Below are positions 8,337-15,993 of a DNA stretch of 37,856 bases, one piece after another. Source of the stretch: Candidatus Saccharimonadota bacterium (GTDB lineage: Bacteria > Patescibacteriota > Saccharimonadia > Saccharimonadales > Saccharimonadaceae); assembly GCA_027493025.1 (NCBI GenBank), contig JAPUDQ010000039.1:1-37856 (forward strand), written 5' to 3'. The notes beneath the pieces were generated by a model, which had not been told where the DNA came from, made no database searches, and was given only the letters and a program-made list of their open reading frames with translations. The translations under genes were made by a program, and so were the position numbers. Positions within the stretch are counted from its first letter, which is position 1, and each line of letters opens with the position of its first letter.

Positions 8337-8891
8337 ATGAATGAGCAAACTATTCGACAGAAACTAACCGAATCAGGATTACGCGTTACCTATCCAAGAC
8401 TTGCGCTCATCGCAGAGCTACAACGCAACGAAACGCCGCGAAGCGCCGCCGAGCTAAGTGCAACATTGACGCAATTTCCGCGCTCAAGCATCTACCGCAA
8501 CTTAGAAGCACTCGAAGAAACCAACCTTATCAAAAGTAGTATGCTCAAATGGGTACGCCGCTATGAGCTAGGCGACGAGCTTGTGCCACACCATCATCAC
8601 CTCACCTGTACGCAATGTGGAGCAGTAACACAATTTGACTCACCGAAACTCGAGAGACAACTGGTTAACGCTGCGCAAGCTAAGAATTACCAATTACTTT
8701 CTCATGTCGTCGAGCTACGCGGCCTTTGTAGGATATGTTCCGGACAGCCAATAGCCTCCGCTAGCATGCTCTCCCAAAGTATCAACACCATGAAGCGTTT
8801 GCGTCCAGCCGATCCTATCATGGAGAAACTGAAACATGAAGATCATTACCTGCCTTTTACGGGAGAAGACGAACCATCAGAAAAGCCATAG
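8337..8891 (+). CDS. Fur-family metal-responsive transcription regulator
   Basis: 184 aa. N-terminal winged helix with GLRVTYPRLALIAELQ and FPRSSIYRNLEALEETNLI, the Fur DNA-recognition region. The metal-binding part has VPHHHHLTCTQCG and a second pair, LRGLCRIC, giving the two CxxC motifs of the structural zinc site plus a His cluster. Motifs cannot tell Zur, Fur, Mur and PerR apart, but the tail-to-tail neighbour is a ZIP metal importer ending 20 bp away, which favours zinc or another divalent metal. ATG 8337 lies close to the start of transcription, giving a very short leader. Residues after about 145 are an extra tail. Confidence 0.88.
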   Translation: MNEQTIRQKLTESGLRVTYPRLALIAELQRNETPRSAAELSATLTQFPRSSIYRNLEALEETNLIKSSMLKWVRRYELGDELVPHHHHLTCTQCGAVTQFDSPKLERQLVNAAQAKNYQLLSHVVELRGLCRICSGQPIASASMLSQSINTMKRLRPADPIMEKLKHEDHYLPFTGEDEPSEKP

Positions 8892-8911
8892 ACCATAGTT
8901 CAGCGTGTGCC

Positions 8912-9739
8912 TCATTGATCATGCTCATCATGAGTTTCAATATGGCTATGATCGTGTGTATTCTGTAGATCATCGCCATGAGAATGGTTAGCACTTGTGA
9001 GTATCGTCACGAGAGAAAGCATAACGACGCCAAGTAGAAGCATTATGGCTTGAATATTGCCTTCTCGACGCGGTTTTTCATGAATATCTGGGATAATATC
9101 GCTTGCCGCAATATAGATAAAGAACCCGGCCGTAAGCGCCAGAAGCGGCGCAACGGGGATCTGAACCGCCGAACCGACGATATAGGTACCAACAGCCGTT
9201 ACAACGGTTGCGAGAGCGCTGAGGACATTGACTAGGATGACTTTTTTTGGTTTCATTCCTTTACCAAGCAAAATGCCGAAATCGCCAATCTCTTGTGGCA
9301 ACTCGTGTGCAGCCACCGCAATACTGGTTGCGATACCCGCCGCTGGATTCAGGAGAAATGCTGCACCTATCGCCACACCATCAATCGCATTATGCAAGGT
9401 ATCTCCTACAATCACTAAGGCTGTGTGAGTCCGATTTTCAGTATCATGCGCTACATCATCATGATGATGGTGATGAAACCAGCCGAGAAGTCTCTCGAGT
9501 ACAAAAAAGCTCAAGAAACCACCGATAATATACCAAACCATCTGATGGACATCGTGTCCCTCGATAGCTTCTGGAATAAGTCCCACGAAGGCGGTCGCGA
9601 GCAATGCACCCGCACCAAAGGGTAGGGCATAGCGAACTACCTTGCTTCGTACGGCATCAGATTTTATAAGAAGCAGCCCGCCGATCAACGAAACAACGCT
9701 GCCAAATGTTGACCAAAATAATACCTGTAGTATGTCCAC
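8912..9739 (-). CDS. ZIP-family divalent metal transporter
   Basis: 275 aa with about eight hydrophobic segments. It would bring Zn2+ or a related metal into the cytoplasm. Signature motifs are HNAIDGVAIGA (fourth helix) and HELPQEIGDF (fifth helix), the metal path of ZIP proteins. A cytosolic His loop (WFHHHHHDD) and a His/Asp-rich C-terminus (HSHGDD...HDHSHIETHDEHD) could buffer metal. Start is GTG 9739 with AAGGAG 7 nt upstream. It is the last gene of the five-gene operon, 10 bp after the PLP enzyme, and faces the Fur-family gene. This placement ties the operon to metal homeostasis. Confidence 0.92.
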   Translation of the reverse strand: MDILQVLFWSTFGSVVSLIGGLLLIKSDAVRSKVVRYALPFGAGALLATAFVGLIPEAIEGHDVHQMVWYIIGGFLSFFVLERLLGWFHHHHHDDVAHDTENRTHTALVIVGDTLHNAIDGVAIGAAFLLNPAAGIATSIAVAAHELPQEIGDFGILLGKGMKPKKVILVNVLSALATVVTAVGTYIVGSAVQIPVAPLLALTAGFFIYIAASDIIPDIHEKPRREGNIQAIMLLLGVVMLSLVTILTSANHSHGDDLQNTHDHSHIETHDEHDQ

Positions 9740-9749
9740 TTTATTCTCC

Positions 9750-10832
9750 TTACATTGATTGTAACACTCGTAGCAACTGCTCTATGTCTTGATATGTTGA
9801 AAAAACATGACCGCTTATCCGAACGCTATCTTGTATGTCACTTCCAGCCATAACGCAATGATCACCGCCGCGAACTTGAATGTCATTATCCGCTAATATC
9901 ATCATGACATCAGTCGCCGTATAACCATTTACCCGAAATGAAACAATACCGCTCCCCCTGCAACGCTCCTGACTTTCCGCCGATTGCTCTAAAAGATTTA
10001 CCGATCGCAGACTCAGCAGCTTCAAAACCAGCTGGTTATGCCACAAGCTAAGATCGCGACTAACGGCAAGCATTCCATACTCCTGCAATATGTTAATCGC
10101 TGCAGCGAGACTCTCTATCACCACTACAGGTAACGTATTGGGCTCTACATGAGATCGGCTAACTTGATATTTCTTGGCAATATACAATACGGTCGTACCT
10201 GCAAGTCCACCTACTTTTTGAGAAGAAAAGAACAGTCCGTCGCAGCCTAACTGGTGTACATTGATTGGTTCTCGAGCTATGGCCTGAGAAGCATCGACGA
10301 CGAACCGTGAATTTTTCATCTGTCTTCGCAAATGCTCGATATCATTCTCCGAACCAAAAATATGATGTATATAGTTTGCAACCACCACACCGCCCGTATC
10401 TCGTACAGTATCATAGTCGTACTCTCCTGACATCGCATATCGAAGTGAAGAAGTATCGGTTATTGCAAAATAATCATTAATAGCGCGGTTGACACCTGAA
10501 TGATCGTCAGTACAATACTGGGCTGTCTGACCTGACCACAACGTTGCTATTACTTCAATGCAATGTCGCGTACTTGACATAAAATATATTTCATCAGAGT
10601 CCGCACCAACAAAACTTGCTATCGTGCTACGAGCAGCCTCTACACACGTGTACGCCTCAAGCGACCCCGCATAGGCCGCCTTACCTGGTGTGCCAACGTG
10701 AGTTTTCATATCATCCACCACACGCTGAATTACCCGTTCATGAAGAGGAAAAGCAGCGGCAACATCAAGATGCACAACGTCTTTTAAGGCTGGGTATGCC
10801 GTCCTCTCAAGCACGGGTTCAGCCCCTTTCAT
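9750..10832 (-). CDS. Class V PLP enzyme, SufS/cysteine-desulfurase-like
   Basis: 360 aa from ATG 10832, which overlaps the end of the preceding gene by 14 bp; longer in-frame starts lie inside that gene and are unlikely. PLP contacts include VDASQAIAREPINV and FFSSQKVGG, whose Lys is the probable Schiff-base residue (usual SGHK or SSHK has His where this has Gln). Near the C-terminus VRGGDHCVMAG matches the SufS RxGHHCA loop, keeping the active-site Cys. That supports cysteine desulfurase or selenocysteine-lyase-like chemistry over simple transamination. It is shorter than SufS (about 400 aa). Neighbouring cysteine-synthase and rhodanese domains suggest persulfide transfer. The substrate is unknown. 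Confidence 0.8.
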   Translation of the reverse strand: MKGAEPVLERTAYPALKDVVHLDVAAAFPLHERVIQRVVDDMKTHVGTPGKAAYAGSLEAYTCVEAARSTIASFVGADSDEIYFMSSTRHCIEVIATLWSGQTAQYCTDDHSGVNRAINDYFAITDTSSLRYAMSGEYDYDTVRDTGGVVVANYIHHIFGSENDIEHLRRQMKNSRFVVDASQAIAREPINVHQLGCDGLFFSSQKVGGLAGTTVLYIAKKYQVSRSHVEPNTLPVVVIESLAAAINILQEYGMLAVSRDLSLWHNQLVLKLLSLRSVNLLEQSAESQERCRGSGIVSFRVNGYTATDVMMILADNDIQVRGGDHCVMAGSDIQDSVRISGHVFSTYQDIEQLLRVLQSM

Positions 10833-12141
10833 AAGGCAATCCAGAGGCTCGCCAAGCCATAAGCCCGCCAGCAAGACTATAGGCTTCAACCCCTTTATCT
10901 CGGAGTAATTTTGCATAGATGCTACTCCGATCACCACGAGGACACACAAAGAGTACCGGCTTATCGGATGGTAGCGGATTGCCCTCAAGTAACATCTCCC
11001 TGAGCAGCTCTTCGGGATAGCACGCTGAACCCTTCAAGCGAAAATGGCGCATTGGCTTCAGTCCGCGGATATCAACCACAAGTGCTGATTCTTGCTCAAT
11101 CCACAACTGCGTTTCAGGTGATGGCTGTTTTTCAAGCTCTAATCGATCTTCATCTGATACACGCACTGTAAATACCCCCGTATCACGCTCGATACCAAAC
11201 CGTTCCGGGCATCGTTGCATGATATACGACATATACGGCTCGAGCCTGTCACATGCCACCACTACAGCCGCCTGCTTACTTCCATCCGCACGCGTCGTAT
11301 CATGCTGGGTTAAGTATTCAAGCGCAGCTGCAAAATTGCCGCCGGTGGTTGGCCCAGCCAAGACTCCTTCGCGCTCAACCAGTTGCCATAGAGCATTAAG
11401 TGCGGCGTGCGAATCAACTTCAACAATCTCCTCATAGGCGCTTTTATGAAATAAAGCAGTTTCAAATAACTCTGTCTTATTGCGTATTCCTGGAAGAAAA
11501 TCACTCGGATGCGCCACGACGCCAATAAATTTGGTTGTTTTTTGGTGCTTACGAGCATACTCGACAATACCACCGCTTGATCCGGCTGTTCCAACACCCG
11601 TAATACAGACGTCAACTTCACCAAGCTCGTCATATAATTCTCGTGCCGTTGTCATTTCATGGGCTGCTGGATTAGCAGGATTTGTGTACTGCCTGGTATG
11701 TATATATTTATCTGGTTGCGCATCGACCATCCGATCGATCACCGCTACAGCATTGTTCTCATCATCCGGATCAGGACATTCTGACCGTCCAGGCAAATTA
11801 ATAAGTTCTGTTTGGAGATAGGTTAGTTGCTGAGATACTTCCGGAATCTTAATCCTATTGGTAACACTCGTCAGGCGAACGCCGTGACGCAACGCTATCA
11901 TCTGTAATGCCTTTGCCGTATTACCGCTTGAGCTTTCAATAAGGTTTCCATCAGCTTTTTTAAGGGCGGCAAAATCAATTTCTTTCGTTAGCCATAATGC
12001 GGTGCGATCTTTAATCGAACCAAACGGGTTGAGGTATTCAAGTTTAATATATATGTCAGTCGATCGTAATCCATACTGAGCCCCGTCGATTTTTAAAAGC
12101 GGCGTGTTCCCGATAAGTTCTTCGATATTTTCAACAATCAT
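10819..12141 (-). CDS. Cysteine-synthase-like PLP enzyme fused to a rhodanese domain
   Basis: 440 aa. Residues 1 to about 325 are a fold-II PLP enzyme of the CysK/CBS/SbnA group: NPFGSIKDRTA (Schiff-base Lys), SSSGNTAKAL, NPANPAAHEMTT, GVGTAGSSGG and GPTTGGNFAAAL. Such enzymes beta-replace O-activated serine with sulfide or an amine; SbnA-type members make a precursor of 2,3-diaminopropionate. Residues about 340-440 form a rhodanese domain with active loop CPRGDRS (VCPRGDRSS), Cys intact, so persulfide carriage is possible. ATG 12141 overlaps the decarboxylase stop by 4 bp. The fusion and the SufS-like neighbour suggest sulfur is handed directly between enzymes; this is inference. Confidence 0.86.
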   Translation of the reverse strand: MIVENIEELIGNTPLLKIDGAQYGLRSTDIYIKLEYLNPFGSIKDRTALWLTKEIDFAALKKADGNLIESSSGNTAKALQMIALRHGVRLTSVTNRIKIPEVSQQLTYLQTELINLPGRSECPDPDDENNAVAVIDRMVDAQPDKYIHTRQYTNPANPAAHEMTTARELYDELGEVDVCITGVGTAGSSGGIVEYARKHQKTTKFIGVVAHPSDFLPGIRNKTELFETALFHKSAYEEIVEVDSHAALNALWQLVEREGVLAGPTTGGNFAAALEYLTQHDTTRADGSKQAAVVVACDRLEPYMSYIMQRCPERFGIERDTGVFTVRVSDEDRLELEKQPSPETQLWIEQESALVVDIRGLKPMRHFRLKGSACYPEELLREMLLEGNPLPSDKPVLFVCPRGDRSSIYAKLLRDKGVEAYSLAGGLMAWRASGLPYERG

Positions 12142-13508
12142 AATTCATCCTTTTTTATTGATATGCCATCAAACCAGTATCGCGCCGGCAACGGGTACCC
12201 AATCGCATACGAAGCACTGAACTCAGTACTGTAGGCACCCGTATGCGTAAACAAAACTACATCACCGACTTGTGGCTGCATGGCGAATGTGATAGGACGA
12301 TAAGAGAGGTAGTCCGTCTCCATACATAAATGCCCAAGCAATCCAACCGTTACGTCCTCCACGTGGCGTTCATGATCTGCTACCAGCAAGAGCGGATCAC
12401 CTATATGTTCGCTATCGGCAAAACAAAGTTGATTCCTTCCCATATCAACAATGAGCCACTGCTGTCCATCACGCCAAACTATATCGATAATAGAAGCCGC
12501 TACAACCCCGCTACCTGCGGCGATTGCGTTACCTGGTTCAAGCCATAGTTCAATCAGGTTATCACGCAAATATTCAAAAAGTTTCCCACCAGGACCTTCA
12601 GACAGCAAAACTTGCTTCAACTTATCTACACCAGCTTTGCCCGGAGTAAAATCAATACCAGATAGCTCTCCATAGAACCGTCCTTCACGACGGTGAATTC
12701 CAAACGATTTACGCATAAATGTTGCCTCATGAGTTCCACGAACCACGCTAGACTTAAGGTGGTCCTCAAACAGTCGTAATTGGTCATCATGTAAACCATA
12801 TTTATCCCCATAACCGCCCCCAATATCAAGTACGGTCGCATCTGAGAACCCATCATTTTGAAGAGATAGCAGGATATCTGCTGACAGCACTATCGCTTGA
12901 GATCTCTCCTGAACAGACTGTGAGTCAAGATGGAATGCGACGCCGCGTAACCTGCAGTTTGATTTTTTCAGTAAGGCGATTGCCGCCGCAAGGCTCTCTT
13001 GATCAAACCCAAAACGGCTTTGCTTTTGCACGCCAGGAAGCGAGATCAATGATCGCCCAAGCCGCAAAACGACGGAGATTACGCCTGTCCCCATCATTTC
13101 ATGCAAACGTTCTAACTCACTGTAATTATCAATGACAATTGTCATATGAGGAGTCTCGATCAGCTTCTTTAAAAAACTTGTCTTTTTGGGTCCTGTCGCT
13201 ATAATCGTCCGCGCTTCATAGCCAATCTGTTGTGCGCGAGCCAGCTCATCCTCAGATGCTACGTCAATACCGCTATACTTTTGAAGCGCAGATAACAGTG
13301 CGGGACTATGTGACGATTTTTGTGCAAAAAAGATGCGGCAATCAATCCCGAGCTCACTCACAGCTGATTGCATCTGCTGCACTCGCTCTATCGCATTTTG
13401 CGGCAATGTCACTGATACGGGGCGGTCTTCAGATTTCGTAATAGCAATGAGATCTTCTTTTCGATCCAGCAGTGACACCATGTCTTTTGTAAGTGCAGGT
13501 TTTAACAT
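12138..13508 (-). CDS. Fold-type III PLP-dependent decarboxylase (DapDC/ornithine-decarboxylase-like)
   Basis: 456 aa, alanine-racemase-type barrel plus C-terminal beta domain. FFAQKSSHSPAL holds the probable PLP Lys (usual YAxKAN). FHLDSQ corresponds to HxGSQ, DIGGGYG binds PLP phosphate, and LEPGNAI corresponds to EPGRxx with Arg changed to Asn. GHLCMETD keeps the active-site Cys and Asp of the dimer interface, and HTGAYS is the closing motif. Changes at the substrate-facing sites mean it is probably not a plain lysine-pathway LysA, and no other lysine genes are nearby. Siderophore clusters use such enzymes (SbnH type) to decarboxylate amino-acid intermediates. ATG 13508 overlaps the preceding stop by 7 bp. 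Confidence 0.82.
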   Translation of the reverse strand: MLKPALTKDMVSLLDRKEDLIAITKSEDRPVSVTLPQNAIERVQQMQSAVSELGIDCRIFFAQKSSHSPALLSALQKYSGIDVASEDELARAQQIGYEARTIIATGPKKTSFLKKLIETPHMTIVIDNYSELERLHEMMGTGVISVVLRLGRSLISLPGVQKQSRFGFDQESLAAAIALLKKSNCRLRGVAFHLDSQSVQERSQAIVLSADILLSLQNDGFSDATVLDIGGGYGDKYGLHDDQLRLFEDHLKSSVVRGTHEATFMRKSFGIHRREGRFYGELSGIDFTPGKAGVDKLKQVLLSEGPGGKLFEYLRDNLIELWLEPGNAIAAGSGVVAASIIDIVWRDGQQWLIVDMGRNQLCFADSEHIGDPLLLVADHERHVEDVTVGLLGHLCMETDYLSYRPITFAMQPQVGDVVLFTHTGAYSTEFSASYAIGYPLPARYWFDGISIKKDEL

Positions 13509-14452
13509 CCGGGGATATACTCCTCATCTATCTGATCTTCCATGCCAGTCCGATAACTTCCCGCCACCCATGACTCCCGCGTCACCTGTCGATGAAGCTC
13601 CACTAAACGTGTATGTAAATAGCACGGATCATGTTGCGCCTTTTCAATATGCTTACCTAGCTTGTAAAATGTCTCCTTTGACTGTTCGTCCAACTGCTCA
13701 AGAGAAACCGGCTGGTCGGCAAGCCGTGCTGCTACCATCGACTCACTGAGCGATAAACACCCAATGAGACGAGATGGGTCAATAGCATTTTTGATAAAAT
13801 CTCGCTGAATACTGAACTGTGTTTGATTACCCAACACTACTACCCGATCTTCAATCCCAGCTGCCGCTGCAAGGCTCATAAATCTCGTAAACACATCGAC
13901 ACCTTCACGCTCTGGTTTAATAACAAATACAAGGAGGTCATGTAAAAATAGCGTCGTTCCAAACGCATCATTACCAGCCACCGAATCTGTAATTAAGCAA
14001 TCTTTTGTGTCAAGAAAACTATGAGAGATCATATTTTCTGCTACTGATTGCGTAGAGTGGTGACATGCTGTACCAATACCTTCAGACTTATATGATCCAA
14101 GAGTAAAACTATGCGAAAATTTACCAAATGGACGGCCATATCGTCTCGTCAAATAGTTGTCTGGTGCTAAGCGCCATTGTCCCGACGCATATCCAGGTGG
14201 GGTAGTATTGAGAAACTCATCTGACTTCACTCGCAAATTATCTCCTGCAAGATACCGCCATATATCCTCCACCGACTGCTTGTTCGATAACTCAGGTTTT
14301 TGTGCTTTTACAGGCAGGAGGTTAGCAGTCTGACTATTAACATCGACGTCCAAGACTGCCGTTCGATAGTCTTTTTCATCAAGAAAAAGCGCAGTCAACG
14401 CCGAGAGGGTCGTCTTACCACTCCCACCTTTTCCAAAAAATCCAATTCTCAT
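13502..14452 (-). CDS. CooC/MinD-like P-loop ATPase, first gene of the operon
   Basis: About 316 aa from ATG 14452 (MRIGFFGKGG); ATG 14461 is an alternative. A TTG farther up lies in the operator and is unlikely. Deviant Walker A GKGGSGKTT with signature Lys, switch I VLDVDVNSQT and switch II ITDSVAGND place it in the SIMIBI class near CooC, the ATPase that helps load nickel into CO dehydrogenase. ACHH at about residue 120 could bind metal. No CO dehydrogenase is in the window. In this operon it may be a metal-insertion or maturation factor, or energise a biosynthetic step. It could also be a diverged ParA, but no ParB or plasmid genes are visible. Confidence 0.78.
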   Translation of the reverse strand: MRIGFFGKGGSGKTTLSALTALFLDEKDYRTAVLDVDVNSQTANLLPVKAQKPELSNKQSVEDIWRYLAGDNLRVKSDEFLNTTPPGYASGQWRLAPDNYLTRRYGRPFGKFSHSFTLGSYKSEGIGTACHHSTQSVAENMISHSFLDTKDCLITDSVAGNDAFGTTLFLHDLLVFVIKPEREGVDVFTRFMSLAAAAGIEDRVVVLGNQTQFSIQRDFIKNAIDPSRLIGCLSLSESMVAARLADQPVSLEQLDEQSKETFYKLGKHIEKAQHDPCYLHTRLVELHRQVTRESWVAGSYRTGMEDQIDEEYIPGC

Positions 14453-14475
14453 ACCGCACATGGTACACAAATAGA

Positions 14476-14528
14476 AGTAGTTATTGCAAATTTGTTGCAA
14501 TAACTACTATTGCTGCAACAGCTGTCAA
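14476..14528 (-). promoter_or_regulatory. Operon promoter overlapped by a perfect palindromic operator
   Basis: Minus-strand TTGACA (14523-14528), spacer 16-17 bp, then TAGTTA/AGTTAT near 14500-14506, with transcription starting about 14494. The perfect inverted repeat AGTAGTTATTGCAA (14476-14489), ATTTG, TTGCAATAACTACT (14495-14508) covers the -10 element and start site. This is the expected arrangement for a repressor site, and its half-site recurs in front of the Fur-family gene (8264-8307). Confidence 0.62.
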
Positions 14529-14548
14529 TCAAGAAACTAAGCACAATC

Positions 14549-14584
14549 AAAAAGCGCCAGGTAAGGGTGGGCATCACCTGGCGC
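14549..14584 (-). terminator. Intrinsic terminator of the candidate RNA
   Basis: On the minus strand GCGCCAGGT (14576-14584) pairs perfectly with ACCTGGCGC (14554-14562) around a 13-nt loop, followed by five T (14549-14553). It stops transcripts coming from 14893 before they reach the operon promoter at 14476-14528. Confidence 0.8.
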
Positions 14585-14893
14585 CGTTTAACCCTTCAAC
14601 CCACCCCAGTAAAAAACAGCGAAGCGTCATGGTCATATTCATATACGTGACCTGCGCCTGGAAAACCAATACGTTATATTCGCAATTTGTTTCCTACCTG
14701 ATCGGGATCCTTGCCCGAAGACAAGGGGTTAAAGGGGTTAGTATGCATACCGGGGTTATTGCAACAAATATGCAATATGCTTAAAGTGGAGGGTAGAAAA
14801 CTTCAAACGCCGATATGCAACCTAACAAAATTCTTATAGAATAGTGTTAAATGGGGTATAAGGTACAGTAAGTTTCCTCGCAGAAAACTTATC
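14549..14893 (-). ncRNA. Candidate structured non-coding RNA of about 345 nt
   Basis: A transcript unit with its own near-consensus promoter (14901-14929) and intrinsic terminator (14549-14584) and no convincing reading frame. Pairings visible on the minus strand: a 5' hairpin TAAGTTTTC (14883-14891) with GGAAACTTA (14869-14877); a hairpin capped by UUCG at 14709-14726 (CCTTGTC/GGCAAGG, one G-U pair); a long-range helix of 14 pairs with one bulge between 14726-14740 and 14589-14602; and GGGTGGG (14600-14606) complementary to CCCACCC (14565-14571) in the terminator loop, a possible pseudoknot. I could not match it to RNase P RNA, tmRNA, SRP RNA or 6S RNA. It could instead be a regulatory leader of the operon that terminates prematurely. 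Confidence 0.5.
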
Positions 14894-14900
14894 AATGGCT

Positions 14901-14929
14901 ATATTAGCACGTATTTAACATAATGTCAA
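14901..14929 (-). promoter_or_regulatory. Strong minus-strand promoter of the candidate RNA
   Basis: TTGACA (14924-14929), exact 17-bp spacer, TAATAT (14901-14906). This is among the best sigma-70 matches in the window. It points away from dprA and gives a start near 14893, with no gene following before the terminator. Confidence 0.75.
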
Positions 14930-14950
14930 CACTTTTTTGCATATTTCACT

Positions 14951-15796
14951 ATGAAAATCAATAACATTGCACCAGATGACCATCCATTTCTTCAGAGGTT
15001 ATCAACTATTGTCGAAAATCCAAAAAGCTTATACTATATCGGAAACCTGCCCGAGGACGATTGTACACGCGTCGCGATTGTCGGGAGCCGCCGGCCAACA
15101 ACCTATGGCCGAACCGTTACCGAGCAGCTCGCTCGTGAACTCGCACGCCGTCAAGCCATCATACTCAGCGGTATGGCTCTTGGAGTTGACGCCCTAGCTC
15201 ATGCAGCAGCTATCGCTGGAGGCGGCCGTACGATAGCAATTCTACCGAGCGGGCTAGACGACCCCTATCCCAAAACAAACCACGGCTTGGCACGGCGGAT
15301 ACTAAGCTCTGGCGGGGCGCTTATCTCTGAATACCCCGAAGGCTATCGGCCACGCTTGTATGATTTTTTGCGCCGCAACCGCATAGTAAGCGGTCTCAGC
15401 GATATCGTAGTCGTCGTCGAAGCTAACCTGCGCAGCGGTACAATGAGCACCGTTACCCAAGCACTTGACCAGGGAAGAACAGTTTATGCGGTGCCCGGAC
15501 CAATCACGAGCCCACTCAGCGCCGGCTGCAACCGTCTTATCGCTCAGGGTGCGCGACCTCTTACGGGTGTTGATAGTTTTCTCGAAGAAATCGGTCTGAC
15601 TGGCCCGCAAAAACTTATCTTTGGCGAGAATGATGCAGAAGCTACATTGTTGCAATTGCTGCAATCTGGCGTATCTGATGGTGATGAGCTTCTTACTAAA
15701 AGTCAACTTGATTATGACACGTATACGACAACGATGACCATGCTTGAGATCAAAGGCATAATTCATGCTTGTGGTGGAAATCAATGGCGATTGTAA
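14951..15796 (+). CDS. dprA: DNA-processing protein DprA
   Basis: 281 aa. DprA binds incoming single-stranded DNA and loads RecA during natural transformation. The Rossmann-type core is clear: VAIVGSRRPTTYGR, SGMALGVDALAH, AILPSGLDDPYP, SEYPEG, FLRRNRIVSGLSD and EANLRSGTMSTV, then VPGPITSPLSAGCNRLI. The last ~60 residues (LLQSGVSDGDELL...TMLEIKGIIHACGGNQWRL) fit the winged-helix tail. It lacks the N-terminal SAM domain of some longer homologues. It is divergent from the candidate RNA, and no other competence gene is in the window. Confidence 0.95.
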   Translation: MKINNIAPDDHPFLQRLSTIVENPKSLYYIGNLPEDDCTRVAIVGSRRPTTYGRTVTEQLARELARRQAIILSGMALGVDALAHAAAIAGGGRTIAILPSGLDDPYPKTNHGLARRILSSGGALISEYPEGYRPRLYDFLRRNRIVSGLSDIVVVVEANLRSGTMSTVTQALDQGRTVYAVPGPITSPLSAGCNRLIAQGARPLTGVDSFLEEIGLTGPQKLIFGENDAEATLLQLLQSGVSDGDELLTKSQLDYDTYTTTMTMLEIKGIIHACGGNQWRL

Positions 15797-15859
15797 ATAA
15801 ACTTCTTTTACCATTTACACTAGTTTCATGACACTTATTTTTACTAAAAATACATCTAT

Positions 15860-15917
15860 GTACTTTTGACCGCAAAAGTACCAAAGTCGGGGTCCCCACG
15901 AAACATGTTTCGTGGGG
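15860..15917. repeat. Two stacked palindromes at the left edge of GC-rich cassette 2
   Basis: GTACTTTTG (15860-15868) and CAAAAGTAC (15873-15881) form a 9-bp inverted repeat. Just after it, positions 15894-15917 are a perfect 24-bp palindrome (CCCCACGAAACA and its complement). They sit 60-120 bp after dprA where base composition changes abruptly. They could be a dprA terminator without a T run, a protein-binding site, or the end of an inserted element. Confidence 0.8.
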
Positions 15918-15993
15918 TGATAGTGTCTCAGGGCTGTCCTCATCATCCCAGGAATCTCAGGTATGATTCCTTGTTTCCATATCCCTCGCTTCT

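Noticed and set aside
13502-14452. ParA partition protein and hence a plasmid or integrated element
   Set aside because: No ParB, parS repeats or replication gene nearby; switch motifs look closer to CooC, and it is locked into a biosynthetic operon.
14551-14584. AGGGTGG near a stem on the plus strand, like the T-box of tRNA-sensing leaders
   Set aside because: Only the first seven bases match, no stem I or specifier region is present, and the structure works better as a minus-strand terminator.
14574-14642. 22-codon minus-strand frame (MNMTMTLRCFLLGWVEGLNGAR) ending in the terminator stem, like a leader peptide
   Set aside because: No good ribosome-binding site, no run of regulatory codons, and it overlaps the predicted long-range helix; chance is likely.
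14757-14777. Third copy of the TTGCAA-type operator (TATTGCA-N7-TGCAATA)
   Set aside because: Similar, but spacing differs and it lies inside the candidate RNA about 130 bp after its promoter, so it may be an RNA hairpin instead.
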